From CAYTPE01 sp964439885 (GTDB lineage: Bacteria; Patescibacteriota; Patescibacteriia; Magasanikbacterales; GWA2-37-8), in assembly GCA_964439885.1 (NCBI GenBank), contig CAYTPE010000030.1, positions 1 to 12,927 on the forward strand: a stretch of 12,927 bases of DNA, written 5' to 3'. Of the stretch, positions 5,929-12,705 are shown piece by piece. Position numbers and translations under genes: made by a program. Position 1 is the first letter of the stretch. Each line of letters begins with the position of its first letter. Below the pieces are notes generated by a model, which searched no databases, was not told where the DNA came from, and was given only the letters and a program-made list of their open reading frames with translations.

Positions 5929-6010
5929 ATGAAGGTAGTGAAAAAACCAAGCTTTATAATACCCTGTGCCACAGAGGTCTTGTGCCACCATGTTGATCGT
6001 AATGGCACCA

Positions 6011-6754
6011 TCAAACAAAATCAAGGTACAACGCCAAATGGTCCGACACCTCGTCGGGCAACACTTTAAAGTCGTTTACGGTCACCTCGGACGATACGAG
6101 TATGTAATCAACTATTTTATTCTGTTTTCCGGCATGCAGACTACTGCGTGTAGTAACCACACCATGCTTTGTCGTAAGATTACTCATCCCCTCTTCTATA
6201 ATGTGCATACTACGTGTGTTGGGCGCCATGTTAAAGTCACCACACAAAATTTTCGCTCCATCAATACTGCCAAGAAGCTTTTGTATATTACGCGATTGCT
6301 CCAAACGCGCTGGGCTGTCACCGCTTCCGCCCGGTTCCCAATGGCCATGCAAATTGCAGACTGTATAGTGCTGAGCGCGCTCTACAAAACGAATATATTC
6401 GACATTCACGCCGCTCGTACTGGGGTCGCCGTTTTCCATGGCATTTTTATACCGATACACAAACTCCTCGCCGACCGCCTCCACCGTAATCGTCTTTTTC
6501 ACAAAGAGCGCCAGACTTTCGTCATAGTCTTCGGCGGGGTGCGTGTACGACGCGAAATCTGGTAACGCTTTTTGTAACTGCGTATAGATATCAAGCCTTG
6601 GTTTGCGGTTGAGCACGCGTTTTTCTTTACCGGGTGGATTGTTAAACACTTCTTGGAAACAAAAAATATCCACTTCGGCCGAATACTTTTTCACAAAAGC
6701 GATGAGAGGCTCAAAAACGCTGCCTCGCCAGATGTTGAGAGTGATTAACTTCAT
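6011..6754 (-). CDS. Endonuclease/exonuclease/phosphatase (EEP) family protein
   Basis: A 247-aa metal-dependent phosphoesterase with the EEP (DNase I-like) catalytic landmarks in order: LNIWRG with Asn7, FCFQEVF with the metal-binding Glu35, LHGHW with His136/138, CGDFNM with Asp173 and Asn175, VDYILV with Asp217, and the terminal SDHLAL (Asp238-His239 pair). Length fits a bare catalytic domain without signal peptide, so it is probably cytoplasmic. The substrate (nucleic acid, sugar phosphate or lipid) cannot be told. The open frame runs far upstream through tRNA-Trp, but the ATG at 6754 begins exactly at the conserved first strand MKLITLNIW and lies after the tRNA terminator, so it is the real start. 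There is no SD. Confidence 0.88.
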   Translation of the reverse strand: MKLITLNIWRGSVFEPLIAFVKKYSAEVDIFCFQEVFNNPPGKEKRVLNRKPRLDIYTQLQKALPDFASYTHPAEDYDESLALFVKKTITVEAVGEEFVYRYKNAMENGDPSTSGVNVEYIRFVERAQHYTVCNLHGHWEPGGSGDSPARLEQSRNIQKLLGSIDGAKILCGDFNMAPNTRSMHIIEEGMSNLTTKHGVVTTRSSLHAGKQNKIVDYILVSSEVTVNDFKVLPDEVSDHLALYLDFV

Positions 6755-6769
6755 GCCGCGTATGCTATC

Positions 6770-6800
6770 AAAAAACAAGGTGTGTGACAACCTTGTTTTT
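6770..6800 (-). terminator. Intrinsic terminator of tRNA-Trp, twin copy B
   Basis: On the minus strand AAAACAAGGT pairs perfectly with ACCTTGTTTT (10 bp) around an 8-base loop and runs into a T tract. It begins two bases after the tRNA-Trp discriminator. Its sequence matches the terminator at 5184-5213 except for two bases. Confidence 0.85.
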
Positions 6801-6802
6801 AG

Positions 6803-6873
6803 CAGGCGCGGCAGGAATCGAACCCACGCAGGTGGTTTTGGAGACCACCGTACTACCATTATACGACGCGCCC
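6803..6873 (-). tRNA. trnW: tRNA-Trp (anticodon CCA)
   Basis: A 71-nt cloverleaf: acceptor GGGCGCG/CGCGCCT (first pair G-U), D arm GTATAATGGTAGTAC, anticodon stem GTGGT/ACCAC with loop CTCCAAA giving anticodon CCA, and a T arm with TTCGATT loop. The discriminator is G, as expected for bacterial tRNA-Trp. The 3' CCA is not encoded (GCT follows), so it must be added by a nucleotidyltransferase. It lies 35 bases after the DUF1189 gene. Confidence 0.93.
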
Positions 6874-6877
6874 ATTT

Positions 6878-6900
6878 CCGTCTGCTGTGTTTACAGACGG
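6878..6900 (-). other. Hairpin between DUF1189 gene and tRNA-Trp
   Basis: CCGTCTG and CAGACGG form a 7-bp stem with a 9-base loop, ending four bases before the mature 5' end of tRNA-Trp. No T tract follows in the minus direction, so it is more likely an mRNA 3' end or tRNA-processing structure in a shared transcript than a terminator. Confidence 0.45.
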
Positions 6901-6908
6901 GAAAAATC

Positions 6909-7733
6909 TTACTGTTGAGGAGGAGCTTGAACCGGTGCTGATTCAGCAGCGTCTTTTGTAAACACCACCGCCAACATAAAGGCGAGCAAACCCCAGAAAT
7001 GCAGAAGCGAAACGTTGACTCCCACCCACGGCAGTATGAGTGCAATGAGTGATGGCAAGGTGGTGGCGTACAAACTTACGGTGAAGAGTTCGCCAAAGGT
7101 CCAGCCCTTTTTGGCAATATTCGAAACAATAATGAGCACCACCGAAACCATGAGAATCGCGAATAATTTGGAAGCGATGGTAAAGATGTAAAAGAAAATA
7201 AGAAGCAGCACGGACAGGAAAGCAATAAACCATCCGCCCATAAATGTGTTGGCAAACGATACCACATCGGCTCGTGTGGTGGTTACATTTTCTTTCACAT
7301 CTTTCCAGTACGTTAGTTTATCCTGACCATTTGAATTATTGTATATCTCCATGACATCTTTGGTAACCAAGATACCACTTTCGTCTTCTTGCAAAAAATC
7401 TTGCACGCGCACCGGCGTGGTGGTAACCGTATCGACTATCACGGCAATTTTGTCGTTATCGCCTGACCGCAGAATATATGGCTGTTCAATACCTTGAATG
7501 CTCAGTTGACCATCTTGAATGGTAGCGGTAAATTCTGGGATTTTGTCGACAAAGGTCTGCCGAAATTCATTAAAAAAGCCTGGCAGTCGGGCTGCTACCG
7601 GAACACAAAAAGCAATAGTAATAATAAGCGACAGGAGAAAAAAATATCCCCATGCCGCGCCACCAGCTTTTTTTTGGGATTTGAGCCACGATAAATTGGT
7701 GATACTTTTATAAAACGATGTGATGAGTTTCAT
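6909..7733 (-). CDS. DUF1189 family membrane protein
   Basis: A 274-aa protein matching DUF1189. It has one N-terminal membrane helix (about 28-48) preceded by a positively charged segment FYKSITNLSWLKSQKK. A large extracytoplasmic domain follows (about 55-160) with the typical ...FTATIQDGQLSIQG... strands and an IAVIVDT motif. Four hydrophobic helices complete it (about 166-186, 188-206, 218-238, 243-259) and the tail is Pro/Gln-rich. Function is unknown; a cell-envelope role is inferred from topology. It starts 10 bases after the rpmG terminator without an obvious promoter or SD, so it may depend on read-through from rpmG. tRNA-Trp follows closely. Confidence 0.85.
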   Translation of the reverse strand: MKLITSFYKSITNLSWLKSQKKAGGAAWGYFFLLSLIITIAFCVPVAARLPGFFNEFRQTFVDKIPEFTATIQDGQLSIQGIEQPYILRSGDNDKIAVIVDTVTTTPVRVQDFLQEDESGILVTKDVMEIYNNSNGQDKLTYWKDVKENVTTTRADVVSFANTFMGGWFIAFLSVLLLIFFYIFTIASKLFAILMVSVVLIIVSNIAKKGWTFGELFTVSLYATTLPSLIALILPWVGVNVSLLHFWGLLAFMLAVVFTKDAAESAPVQAPPQQ

Positions 7734-7742
7734 AGAGTTATA

Positions 7743-7770
7743 AAAAACAGAACGAGGGGTAAGCCTCGCT
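7743..7770 (-). terminator. Intrinsic terminator of rpmG
   Basis: On the minus strand AGCGAGG pairs with CCTCGTT around a 6-base loop and is followed by CTGTTTTTT, six bases after the rpmG stop codon. Confidence 0.8.
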
Positions 7771-7775
7771 CAGCG

Positions 7776-7934
7776 TTATTTGGTTTCTTTGTGCTTGGTA
7801 TGCTTCTTGCAGTGGCGGCAGTACTTGAGCAACTCCAACTTATTTTTGAGATTGGCGTTTTTGTTGGAGAAGTAGTTGATGCGCTTGCATTCGCTGCATT
7901 CCAATTTGATGCGATTATTACCCTTTTTGGCCAT
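7776..7934 (-). CDS. rpmG: 50S ribosomal protein L33
   Basis: A 52-aa basic protein of the large ribosomal subunit. It starts MAKKGNNRIKLECSEC, carries two CxxC pairs (Cys13/Cys16 and Cys39/Cys42) of the zinc-binding L33 type, contains NYFSNKNANLKNKLELLKYC, and ends in a His/Lys-rich tail. Length is normal. It has its own promoter (7970-7998) and terminator. The common secE and nusG neighbours do not follow it here. Confidence 0.95.
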   Translation of the reverse strand: MAKKGNNRIKLECSECKRINYFSNKNANLKNKLELLKYCRHCKKHTKHKETK

Positions 7935-7969
7935 ACGTTTGGGAAATAGCTAAATTATTGACGTCCCGT

Positions 7970-7998
7970 ATACTACCATAGGAAACGGATTTTGGCAA
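7970..7998 (-). promoter_or_regulatory. Promoter of rpmG
   Basis: On the minus strand TTGCCA (7993-7998) and TAGTAT (7970-7975) are separated by 17 bases, and the -10 is preceded by TGG resembling an extended -10. Predicted start is near 7963, leaving a leader of about 29 bases with no SD. Confidence 0.65.
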
Positions 7999-8107
7999 GA
8001 GTGATTGACTTTTTCGATTTTGGCGCATGTATGAGCAGTCTATTAACTTCTTTTTTTATGAAAAATACCCCAGAAAATCAGTCGTAGAAGCCTCTATAGC
8101 TGGCACG

Positions 8108-8503
8108 CTAATTAAAAATTAACGTGAAACTATACATACCCATTTGGCACATGCCACGCAGGGTGGTGCCGGCGGCCTGAGGAGGCACATTTATTTCGGT
8201 GGTACCATTGGGTGGTAAGTTGGCACGGTAGCCGAGTTGCGGTATGGCTATGGCCGAGGAACAATCAAAGGTGCCGTTTGAGACCACCTCGAGCTTGGTG
8301 GGCAGGTTGGCTTTGGCCGCTGTGGCGCGAGGTCGGTAGCCGCCTTTAGCGCCAATCGTAATAATCTGAGTACCATTTTCCACGCGCACGTTGGATCCGT
8401 CAATTGGCATCTGCCCACCCCCCTGTTTTGAACTCCCGGCCCAGTATATAACGGCACCCATCACCACGATAGCAATACCGATGCCAATGTAAAAGGTTTT
8501 CAT
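8108..8503 (-). CDS. Membrane-anchored cupredoxin-domain protein
   Basis: A 131-aa protein with one N-terminal membrane anchor (residues about 4-22), a flexible Gly-rich linker and a cupredoxin-like beta domain (about 45-131). The domain begins with the strand GTQIITIGAKGGYRP, has Cys81 in the FDCSSAIAIPQLGY region, the NLPPNGTTEINVPP strand pair, and the closing loop GMCQMGMYSF, where Cys119 with Met121/Met123 forms the usual copper-ligand cluster. It is the last gene of the copper operon, three bases after the HMA/DsbD-like gene, and would face the outside of the membrane, receiving or buffering copper exported by CopA. No obvious terminator follows. The absence of a clear histidine ligand in the N-terminal half is unusual for a classical type 1 site. 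Confidence 0.82.
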   Translation of the reverse strand: MKTFYIGIGIAIVVMGAVIYWAGSSKQGGGQMPIDGSNVRVENGTQIITIGAKGGYRPRATAAKANLPTKLEVVSNGTFDCSSAIAIPQLGYRANLPPNGTTEINVPPQAAGTTLRGMCQMGMYSFTLIFN

Positions 8504-8506
8504 ATA

Positions 8507-9538
8507 TTAAAGATTAAACAGCGGTGGAATAATCCCGAGCACGACAAAGCTGTTCAGCATATTATACACGGCAAACAAAATAACGATAAGCCCAGCGGTT
8601 TTGAAAAATACACCAGCGTATTTGGAATCGCGAACGCTGAGCGAACTAAAACTGATGAGCGCGAGCACCGGGAGTGTTCCGAGCGCGAAAGTGAGCATGG
8701 TGAGCGCGCCACGCAGAAAGCTGCCCGTGGAAAGGGTGTAAATTTGCATAGCCTGTGTAAACCCGCACGGGAGAAAAAAAGTTACTATACCCACGAGCGC
8801 CGGAGTGAGTGTGTGATTGTACTCAGAAATACGTAGTGCCCGTTTACTGATAAACGCCGGCATGGCGGGCATGAGACGCTTGGTAAAATGAAATACATCG
8901 AGCAGGTTAATACCAAGTAGCAGCATTACAAGACCGACGAGTAGCCCAAGTATAAAGGTACCAACCTGGCCAAGCTGAAACGCCGAGCCAACGAGACCAA
9001 TCACTCCCCCAAATACGAAGAAGGACACAAGACGTCCGGCGTGAAAAAGCAACTGCGGACGAGTTTTGTCTCCGCTCTTGGCAAACGTAGCCGACATAGA
9101 TAAAAGTAGGCCACCCACAACCGCCATACACGTAGAGAGGGATGCGACGATACCAACCGTAAACGCAGTGCCATAGGTAACACTACTCGCGTTTACCACA
9201 TTAATGATGCCTAATTTTTGGAGCAGTACAAATACGAATATAAACGCAATCGCAATGGGAACTGCCAAGTAAAATTCTTTCAAGTCTATAAGCTTTTGTT
9301 CAGGCTCGGGCGACAATCGATACCCATGCGGTTCAAGCAGAGGCGACAACTCAGCTGCGACCACCTCAATAGGAGCATTATCAAAATTTCCCACAATGGT
9401 AACCGACTTGTTGCCGAGCGCGGCTTTGGCACTACCTACTTTCGGATGATCTCTTAGCTCCTCTTCGGTAAGCACCACACATGCCTGGCAATGCATGCCG
9501 TGGACATAGAGAAGATAGCTTGATTGATTGTCGGACAT
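8507..9538 (-). CDS. HMA domain fused to DsbD/TauE-like membrane protein
   Basis: A 343-aa two-part protein. Residues 8-75 form a heavy-metal-associated domain with GMHCQAC (Cys17, Cys20). From residue 90 on there are about seven membrane helices of the DsbD_2/sulfite-exporter-TauE-like family, with the two hallmark membrane cysteines: Cys137 in STCMAVVGGLLLS and Cys258 in FFLPCGFTQAMQ. The likely role is copper or electron transfer across the membrane, partnering the cupredoxin encoded next. The ATG at 9538 is chosen because it lies just before the HMA domain and 11 bases after the copA stop; the upstream open frame only overlaps copA. The fusion and operon position argue for copper handling; the exact reaction is not known. 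Confidence 0.87.
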   Translation of the reverse strand: MSDNQSSYLLYVHGMHCQACVVLTEEELRDHPKVGSAKAALGNKSVTIVGNFDNAPIEVVAAELSPLLEPHGYRLSPEPEQKLIDLKEFYLAVPIAIAFIFVFVLLQKLGIINVVNASSVTYGTAFTVGIVASLSTCMAVVGGLLLSMSATFAKSGDKTRPQLLFHAGRLVSFFVFGGVIGLVGSAFQLGQVGTFILGLLVGLVMLLLGINLLDVFHFTKRLMPAMPAFISKRALRISEYNHTLTPALVGIVTFFLPCGFTQAMQIYTLSTGSFLRGALTMLTFALGTLPVLALISFSSLSVRDSKYAGVFFKTAGLIVILFAVYNMLNSFVVLGIIPPLFNL

Positions 9539-9549
9539 AGTTTTTGGAA

Positions 9550-11580
9550 TTATATTTTTTTCACTGCGAGACGCAGCGAGTTTGACACCACGGTCACACT
9601 GGAAAACGCCATAGCAAGACCGGCAAAAATAGGATTGAGCAGCCACCCCGTGAGCGGATAAAACGCGCCCGCGGCGAGCGGAATACCCACTATGTTAAAA
9701 ATAAATGCCCAAAACAAATTTTGCTTCACCGTAGCCATGGTCGAGCGCGATAGGCTAAGCGCCTGCGCAATTTTTTTGATGTCTCCATGAAGGAGTGTAA
9801 TGGCTGCTGACTCAATAGCCACATCGGTCCCCGTGGCCATAGCTATACCCACATCAGCCTGCGCGAGAGCGGGAGCATCATTGATGCCGTCTCCGGCCAT
9901 GGCAACACGTTCACCTTTTTGCTGCAGTTCTTTAATCTTTTGTGCTTTTATCTCTGGCGTCACTTCGGCAATCACGGTTTCGATACCTGCTTGCTGCGCA
10001 ATGGTTTCGGCGGCGGCTTTGTTATCACCGGTGAGCATCACTGTGCGAATGCCTTTTTTATGGAGCACGCGAATTGCTTCCACCGCTTCAGGTTTCAGCG
10101 TGTCCGAGAAAGCAATAATGCCGATTCTTTTTTCGTTTTCAAATACTTCTACGACTGTTTTACCCATTTGTTGCATGGCAACCAATTCTTTCCCCGTCTC
10201 TCCGGCGGTGGGCTTACGTACTTCAATCGTTTTTCCTTGGATGGTGCCACGCACACCAATACCAGGAAGTGCTATAAATTGTTCAACCGGCAAAAGAGCG
10301 ATTGCTCTATCTGCCGCGTAGCGTACCAACGCCTCGGCGAGTGGATGTTCGGATTTTTTCTCGACACTGGCAGCGAGCTGCAGCAATGATTCTGATGTAC
10401 TCTTCGTATCTGCCGGCACCACATCGGTAACATCAGGCTGCCCTTTGGTAATAGTGCCGGTTTTATCAAACACAAGTGTCGTCACTCTGCCAAATCGTTG
10501 CAGCGCCTCGGCGTCTTTTATAAGTATTCCGTGCTCAGCTGCCTTACCCACGCCGACAATAATTGCCGTAGGCGTAGCCAGGCCGAGCGCGCACGGGCAG
10601 GCTATAACGAGCACACCGACAAAGGATAAGAGCGCGTTGGCTACAGCGGCTTGCTGCCCCAGCGGCCCAGCGCCAAGCACGAGCCACAGTACAAACGAAA
10701 GTAAAGCGATAACAAGTACCACCGGCACAAAAACTGCCGATATGGTATCGGCCAATGCTTGAATCGGCGCGCGCGAACCCTGGGCTTTCTGCACCATGTC
10801 TATAATATGCGCGAGCATGGTGTCGGTACCCACTTTCGAAGCTCGAAACGTAATTGTTCCTTGTTTGTTGATAGTCGCGCCGATCACTACATCCCCTACC
10901 GTTTTATCGGTCGGAATTGGTTCACCAGTGATCATGGATTCGTCTATACTCGTAGCGCCCTCGGTAATCACACCATCTACCGGAATTTTTGCGCCGGGTT
11001 TCACTACCACCATATCACCCACCACCACCTCGCTTATCGGTATCGTCACTTCTGCGCCGCTGCGCACTACTGTGGCAGTCTTGGCCTCCAGGCTGAGCAG
11101 TTTTTCTATCGCGGCACCAGTGCGTTGTTTGGAACGTGCCTCCAAATATTTTCCGAGTGTGACAAAACCAATCACCACAATCACGACATCGAAATACGTA
11201 CCTTGTGGCAAGCGCAGTAATTTGGAAACTGGTGGAAAGAGTGTAACCATAGCGCTGTAGAGGTAGGCACTGAGTGTGCCGAGGCCCACCAATGTATCCA
11301 TATTTGCCACGCGGTACCGCACAAAACGAGTGAACCCCAGCACAAATGGTTGCCCAACCCAGAACAATATAATAGAAGAGAGAATCAGTAATAGTGTATC
11401 AAGGAGCGCCATGGGTATAGGCAAATTTGGCACCCAGGTGAAGCTGCGCGCCGCGACATCCCACATCATAATCACAAATACCAGGAGGCTGATGGGGAGC
11501 GCGAACTCTGTCTTCATTTTTTGATCTTTTAGTTCATCGGCTTTCCCCACTGTCATCATTGCCCCCATATCATGCTCCAT
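9550..11580 (-). CDS. copA: Cu(I)-exporting P-type ATPase (CopA type)
   Basis: A 676-aa P1B-1 ATPase that pumps Cu(I) out of the cytoplasm. Residue numbers below count from an alternative TTG start at 11619; subtract 13 for the ATG used here. All core motifs are present: actuator loop TGEP (231-234), metal-binding CPC (341-343) followed by ALGLATP, phosphorylation site DKTGT (385-389), SEHPLAEA (423-430), GDGIND (576-581), N(x)6FN(x)4P (634-647) and MAFSS (670-674). The last two match Cu(I) selectivity signatures, with Phe replacing the usual Tyr. Eight membrane helices are expected. The customary N-terminal HMA domain is not in this frame; it is encoded by the preceding gene. The ATG overlaps that gene's stop by 11 bases, suggesting coupled translation. 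The N-terminus MEHDMGAMM is Met/His-rich. Confidence 0.93.
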   Translation of the reverse strand: MEHDMGAMMTVGKADELKDQKMKTEFALPISLLVFVIMMWDVAARSFTWVPNLPIPMALLDTLLLILSSIILFWVGQPFVLGFTRFVRYRVANMDTLVGLGTLSAYLYSAMVTLFPPVSKLLRLPQGTYFDVVIVVIGFVTLGKYLEARSKQRTGAAIEKLLSLEAKTATVVRSGAEVTIPISEVVVGDMVVVKPGAKIPVDGVITEGATSIDESMITGEPIPTDKTVGDVVIGATINKQGTITFRASKVGTDTMLAHIIDMVQKAQGSRAPIQALADTISAVFVPVVLVIALLSFVLWLVLGAGPLGQQAAVANALLSFVGVLVIACPCALGLATPTAIIVGVGKAAEHGILIKDAEALQRFGRVTTLVFDKTGTITKGQPDVTDVVPADTKSTSESLLQLAASVEKKSEHPLAEALVRYAADRAIALLPVEQFIALPGIGVRGTIQGKTIEVRKPTAGETGKELVAMQQMGKTVVEVFENEKRIGIIAFSDTLKPEAVEAIRVLHKKGIRTVMLTGDNKAAAETIAQQAGIETVIAEVTPEIKAQKIKELQQKGERVAMAGDGINDAPALAQADVGIAMATGTDVAIESAAITLLHGDIKKIAQALSLSRSTMATVKQNLFWAFIFNIVGIPLAAGAFYPLTGWLLNPIFAGLAMAFSSVTVVSNSLRLAVKKI

Positions 11581-11836
11581 AGGAGCGGTTTTCGGTGCAG
11601 CGCTCACGAGGCGCCGCAAGGCGCCTCGTTCGTCGTGCCGGGTCAGACGCGAGTTCGCCTATCGCCGCGTTCATTTGCCCCATATCCACCTTATCCATAT
11701 CATAATCCACTGTCGCTCGCTCGGTAGCATAATTCACCTCAGCTTTGGTAACACCGGGGAGTTTACGTAATTTTTTTCCAATCACGAGCGCGCAGCTGGC
11801 ACAATGCATGCCGCGCACAGTAAAAGTATGCTCCAT
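11570..11836 (-). CDS. HMA-domain copper chaperone (CopZ-like), possibly a split CopA N-terminus
   Basis: An 88-aa protein whose first 66 residues are a complete heavy-metal-associated domain: MEHTFTVRGMHCASC with Cu(I)-binding Cys12 and Cys15, KLPGVTKAEVNYATERATV strands, and a final MNAAIGEL helix. Residues 67-88 are an Arg-rich tail with no family resemblance. The TGA at 11570-11572 overlaps the start region of copA, which lies in the +1 frame. It could be a free CopZ-type chaperone coupled to copA, or the N-terminal domain of CopA separated by a natural or erroneous frame change; a perfect GC-rich hairpin lies at the junction. It starts nine bases after the DUF305 gene. Either way its role is to bind and deliver Cu(I). 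Confidence 0.85.
   Translation of the reverse strand: MEHTFTVRGMHCASCALVIGKKLRKLPGVTKAEVNYATERATVDYDMDKVDMGQMNAAIGELASDPARRTRRLAAPRERCTENRSYGA
11611..11634 (-). repeat. Perfect GC-rich hairpin at the HMA/CopA junction
   Basis: ACGAGGCGCC, loop TTGC, GGCGCCTCGT (plus-strand positions about 11606-11629) form a 10-bp stem inside coding sequence, exactly where the HMA frame gives way to the CopA frame. The alternative TTG start of copA lies in its loop. It could be a frameshift-stimulating structure, a translation-coupling element or a small palindromic insertion. Confidence 0.7.
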
Positions 11837-11845
11837 AGATGCGGA

Positions 11846-12409
11846 TTAAAGTGAATACCATTCTTTGCGCCAAAGCTTGAGCATATCGATCCCGCCAGAG
11901 AGGAACGCTTCCACCGCGTCCGCGTTATTCAAAATTTCAGAGCGACTGGATTTGAGTCGAATGTCTTTGGTCATGAGTATGCCATTTTGATGATGCGCAA
12001 TCACGGCATTCAGAAACCGCAAGTCAAAATTTTTGTCGTAGTCCCCGAGCTGTGGCACCACCGGGTCAGTTACTCCTCGCGTGTCGTGGTACCAGTCTTT
12101 TTTCCATTGGTAGAGTTCAGCAATCGCATTGGGTTCATTGGCAATTATTTCTTTGGCCAGGTTTACTACTTCCGGTCGCTGGCTCTTCTCAGCCTGCGCT
12201 GCCACCAGCATAGCACCGCGATGATGCGCGATCATGGCATTGATATACCGTAGGTCAACCCATTTATCTGGTCGCCCTAAATCCATAGTGTTTTTATCGT
12301 ACATGGCCAGCGAATATTCGGGAGTGATAAAGTACCCGACACCAATACCGATGATACCCGTGACGATCATGAGCGAAGCCATGAGCGCCGCAGAAAGCTT
12401 ACTCCTCAT
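11846..12409 (-). CDS. DUF305 family membrane-anchored protein
   Basis: A 187-aa protein with one N-terminal membrane anchor (about 7-28) and a helical ferritin-like DUF305 domain duplicated in two halves. Each half carries the family signature: NAMIAHHRGAM (residues 57-67; His62-His63, Met67) and NAVIAHHQNGI (134-144; His139-His140). Both are followed by aromatic EL/LK..W motifs (LYQWKKDWY, LKLWRKEWY). DUF305 proteins are often encoded beside copper genes, and the paired His and Met are suited to metal binding, but the biochemical role is not settled. The ATG at 12409 is preferred over a TTG two codons upstream. The protein would lie outside the membrane. It is the second gene of the CsoR operon, 23 bases after csoR. 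Confidence 0.9.
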   Translation of the reverse strand: MRSKLSAALMASLMIVTGIIGIGVGYFITPEYSLAMYDKNTMDLGRPDKWVDLRYINAMIAHHRGAMLVAAQAEKSQRPEVVNLAKEIIANEPNAIAELYQWKKDWYHDTRGVTDPVVPQLGDYDKNFDLRFLNAVIAHHQNGILMTKDIRLKSSRSEILNNADAVEAFLSGGIDMLKLWRKEWYSL

Positions 12410-12432
12410 AGACAAAAATGAGTAAATAAAAT

Positions 12433-12696
12433 TTATTTACGTTTGAGTTGATACACTTTGAGAATTTCGCAAATGGCCTTATTCTCTTTACCCTTTTTCA
12501 TTTGGTCTACCACGCAGGATCCCAAATGATTTTCCATTATCGCATCCTCGATATTGGAAAGTGACTGCTTCACTGCCGATGTCTGGGTAATAACATCAAT
12601 ACAGTAGGCGCTATCCTCGAGCATTTTTTGGAGCCCGCGGATTTGACCTTCCACTATTTTGAGGCGACGGATGAGTCGCGCTTTTGGTGTGTGCAT
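12433..12696 (-). CDS. csoR: Copper-sensing transcriptional repressor CsoR
   Basis: An 87-aa all-helical repressor of the CsoR/RcnR family. The Cu(I) ligands are present as Cys32 (SAYCIDV), His57 (ENHL) and Cys61 (SCVV), with spacings of 25 and 4 that equal those of Mycobacterium tuberculosis CsoR (Cys36, His61, Cys65). The N-terminal ARLIRRLKIVEGQIRGLQKM helix is the family hallmark. Cu(I) binding releases the operator, de-repressing the operon. The ATG at 12696 is chosen because the promoter's -10 element lies only nine bases upstream; the upstream part of the open frame would be promoter and operator DNA. The transcript is therefore nearly leaderless. It is the first gene of the copper operon. 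Confidence 0.95.
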   Translation of the reverse strand: MHTPKARLIRRLKIVEGQIRGLQKMLEDSAYCIDVITQTSAVKQSLSNIEDAIMENHLGSCVVDQMKKGKENKAICEILKVYQLKRK

Positions 12697-12705
12697 AGTA
12701 TGACT

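Noticed and set aside
5966..6565. A 199-codon plus-strand open frame
   Set aside because: It lies opposite the EEP-family gene, whose catalytic motifs are all on the minus strand; the plus-strand product shows no domain.
6755..7045. Long N-terminal extension of the EEP-family frame
   Set aside because: It runs through tRNA-Trp, its terminator and the end of the DUF1189 gene. The ATG at 6754 begins at the conserved first strand of the family.
6909..7934. A secE-nusG cluster next to rpmG and tRNA-Trp
   Set aside because: The 274-aa neighbour is DUF1189 with five membrane helices, not SecE, and no NusG is present.
9539..9646. N-terminal extension of the HMA/DsbD-like frame into copA
   Set aside because: The extra residues only mirror copA coding sequence, and the HMA domain starts just after the ATG at 9538.
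9800..11260. Several plus-strand open frames of 105-173 codons opposite copA
   Set aside because: They are low-complexity Ser/Ile/Thr or Cys/His-rich mirrors of strong copA coding sequence, with no recognisable domain.
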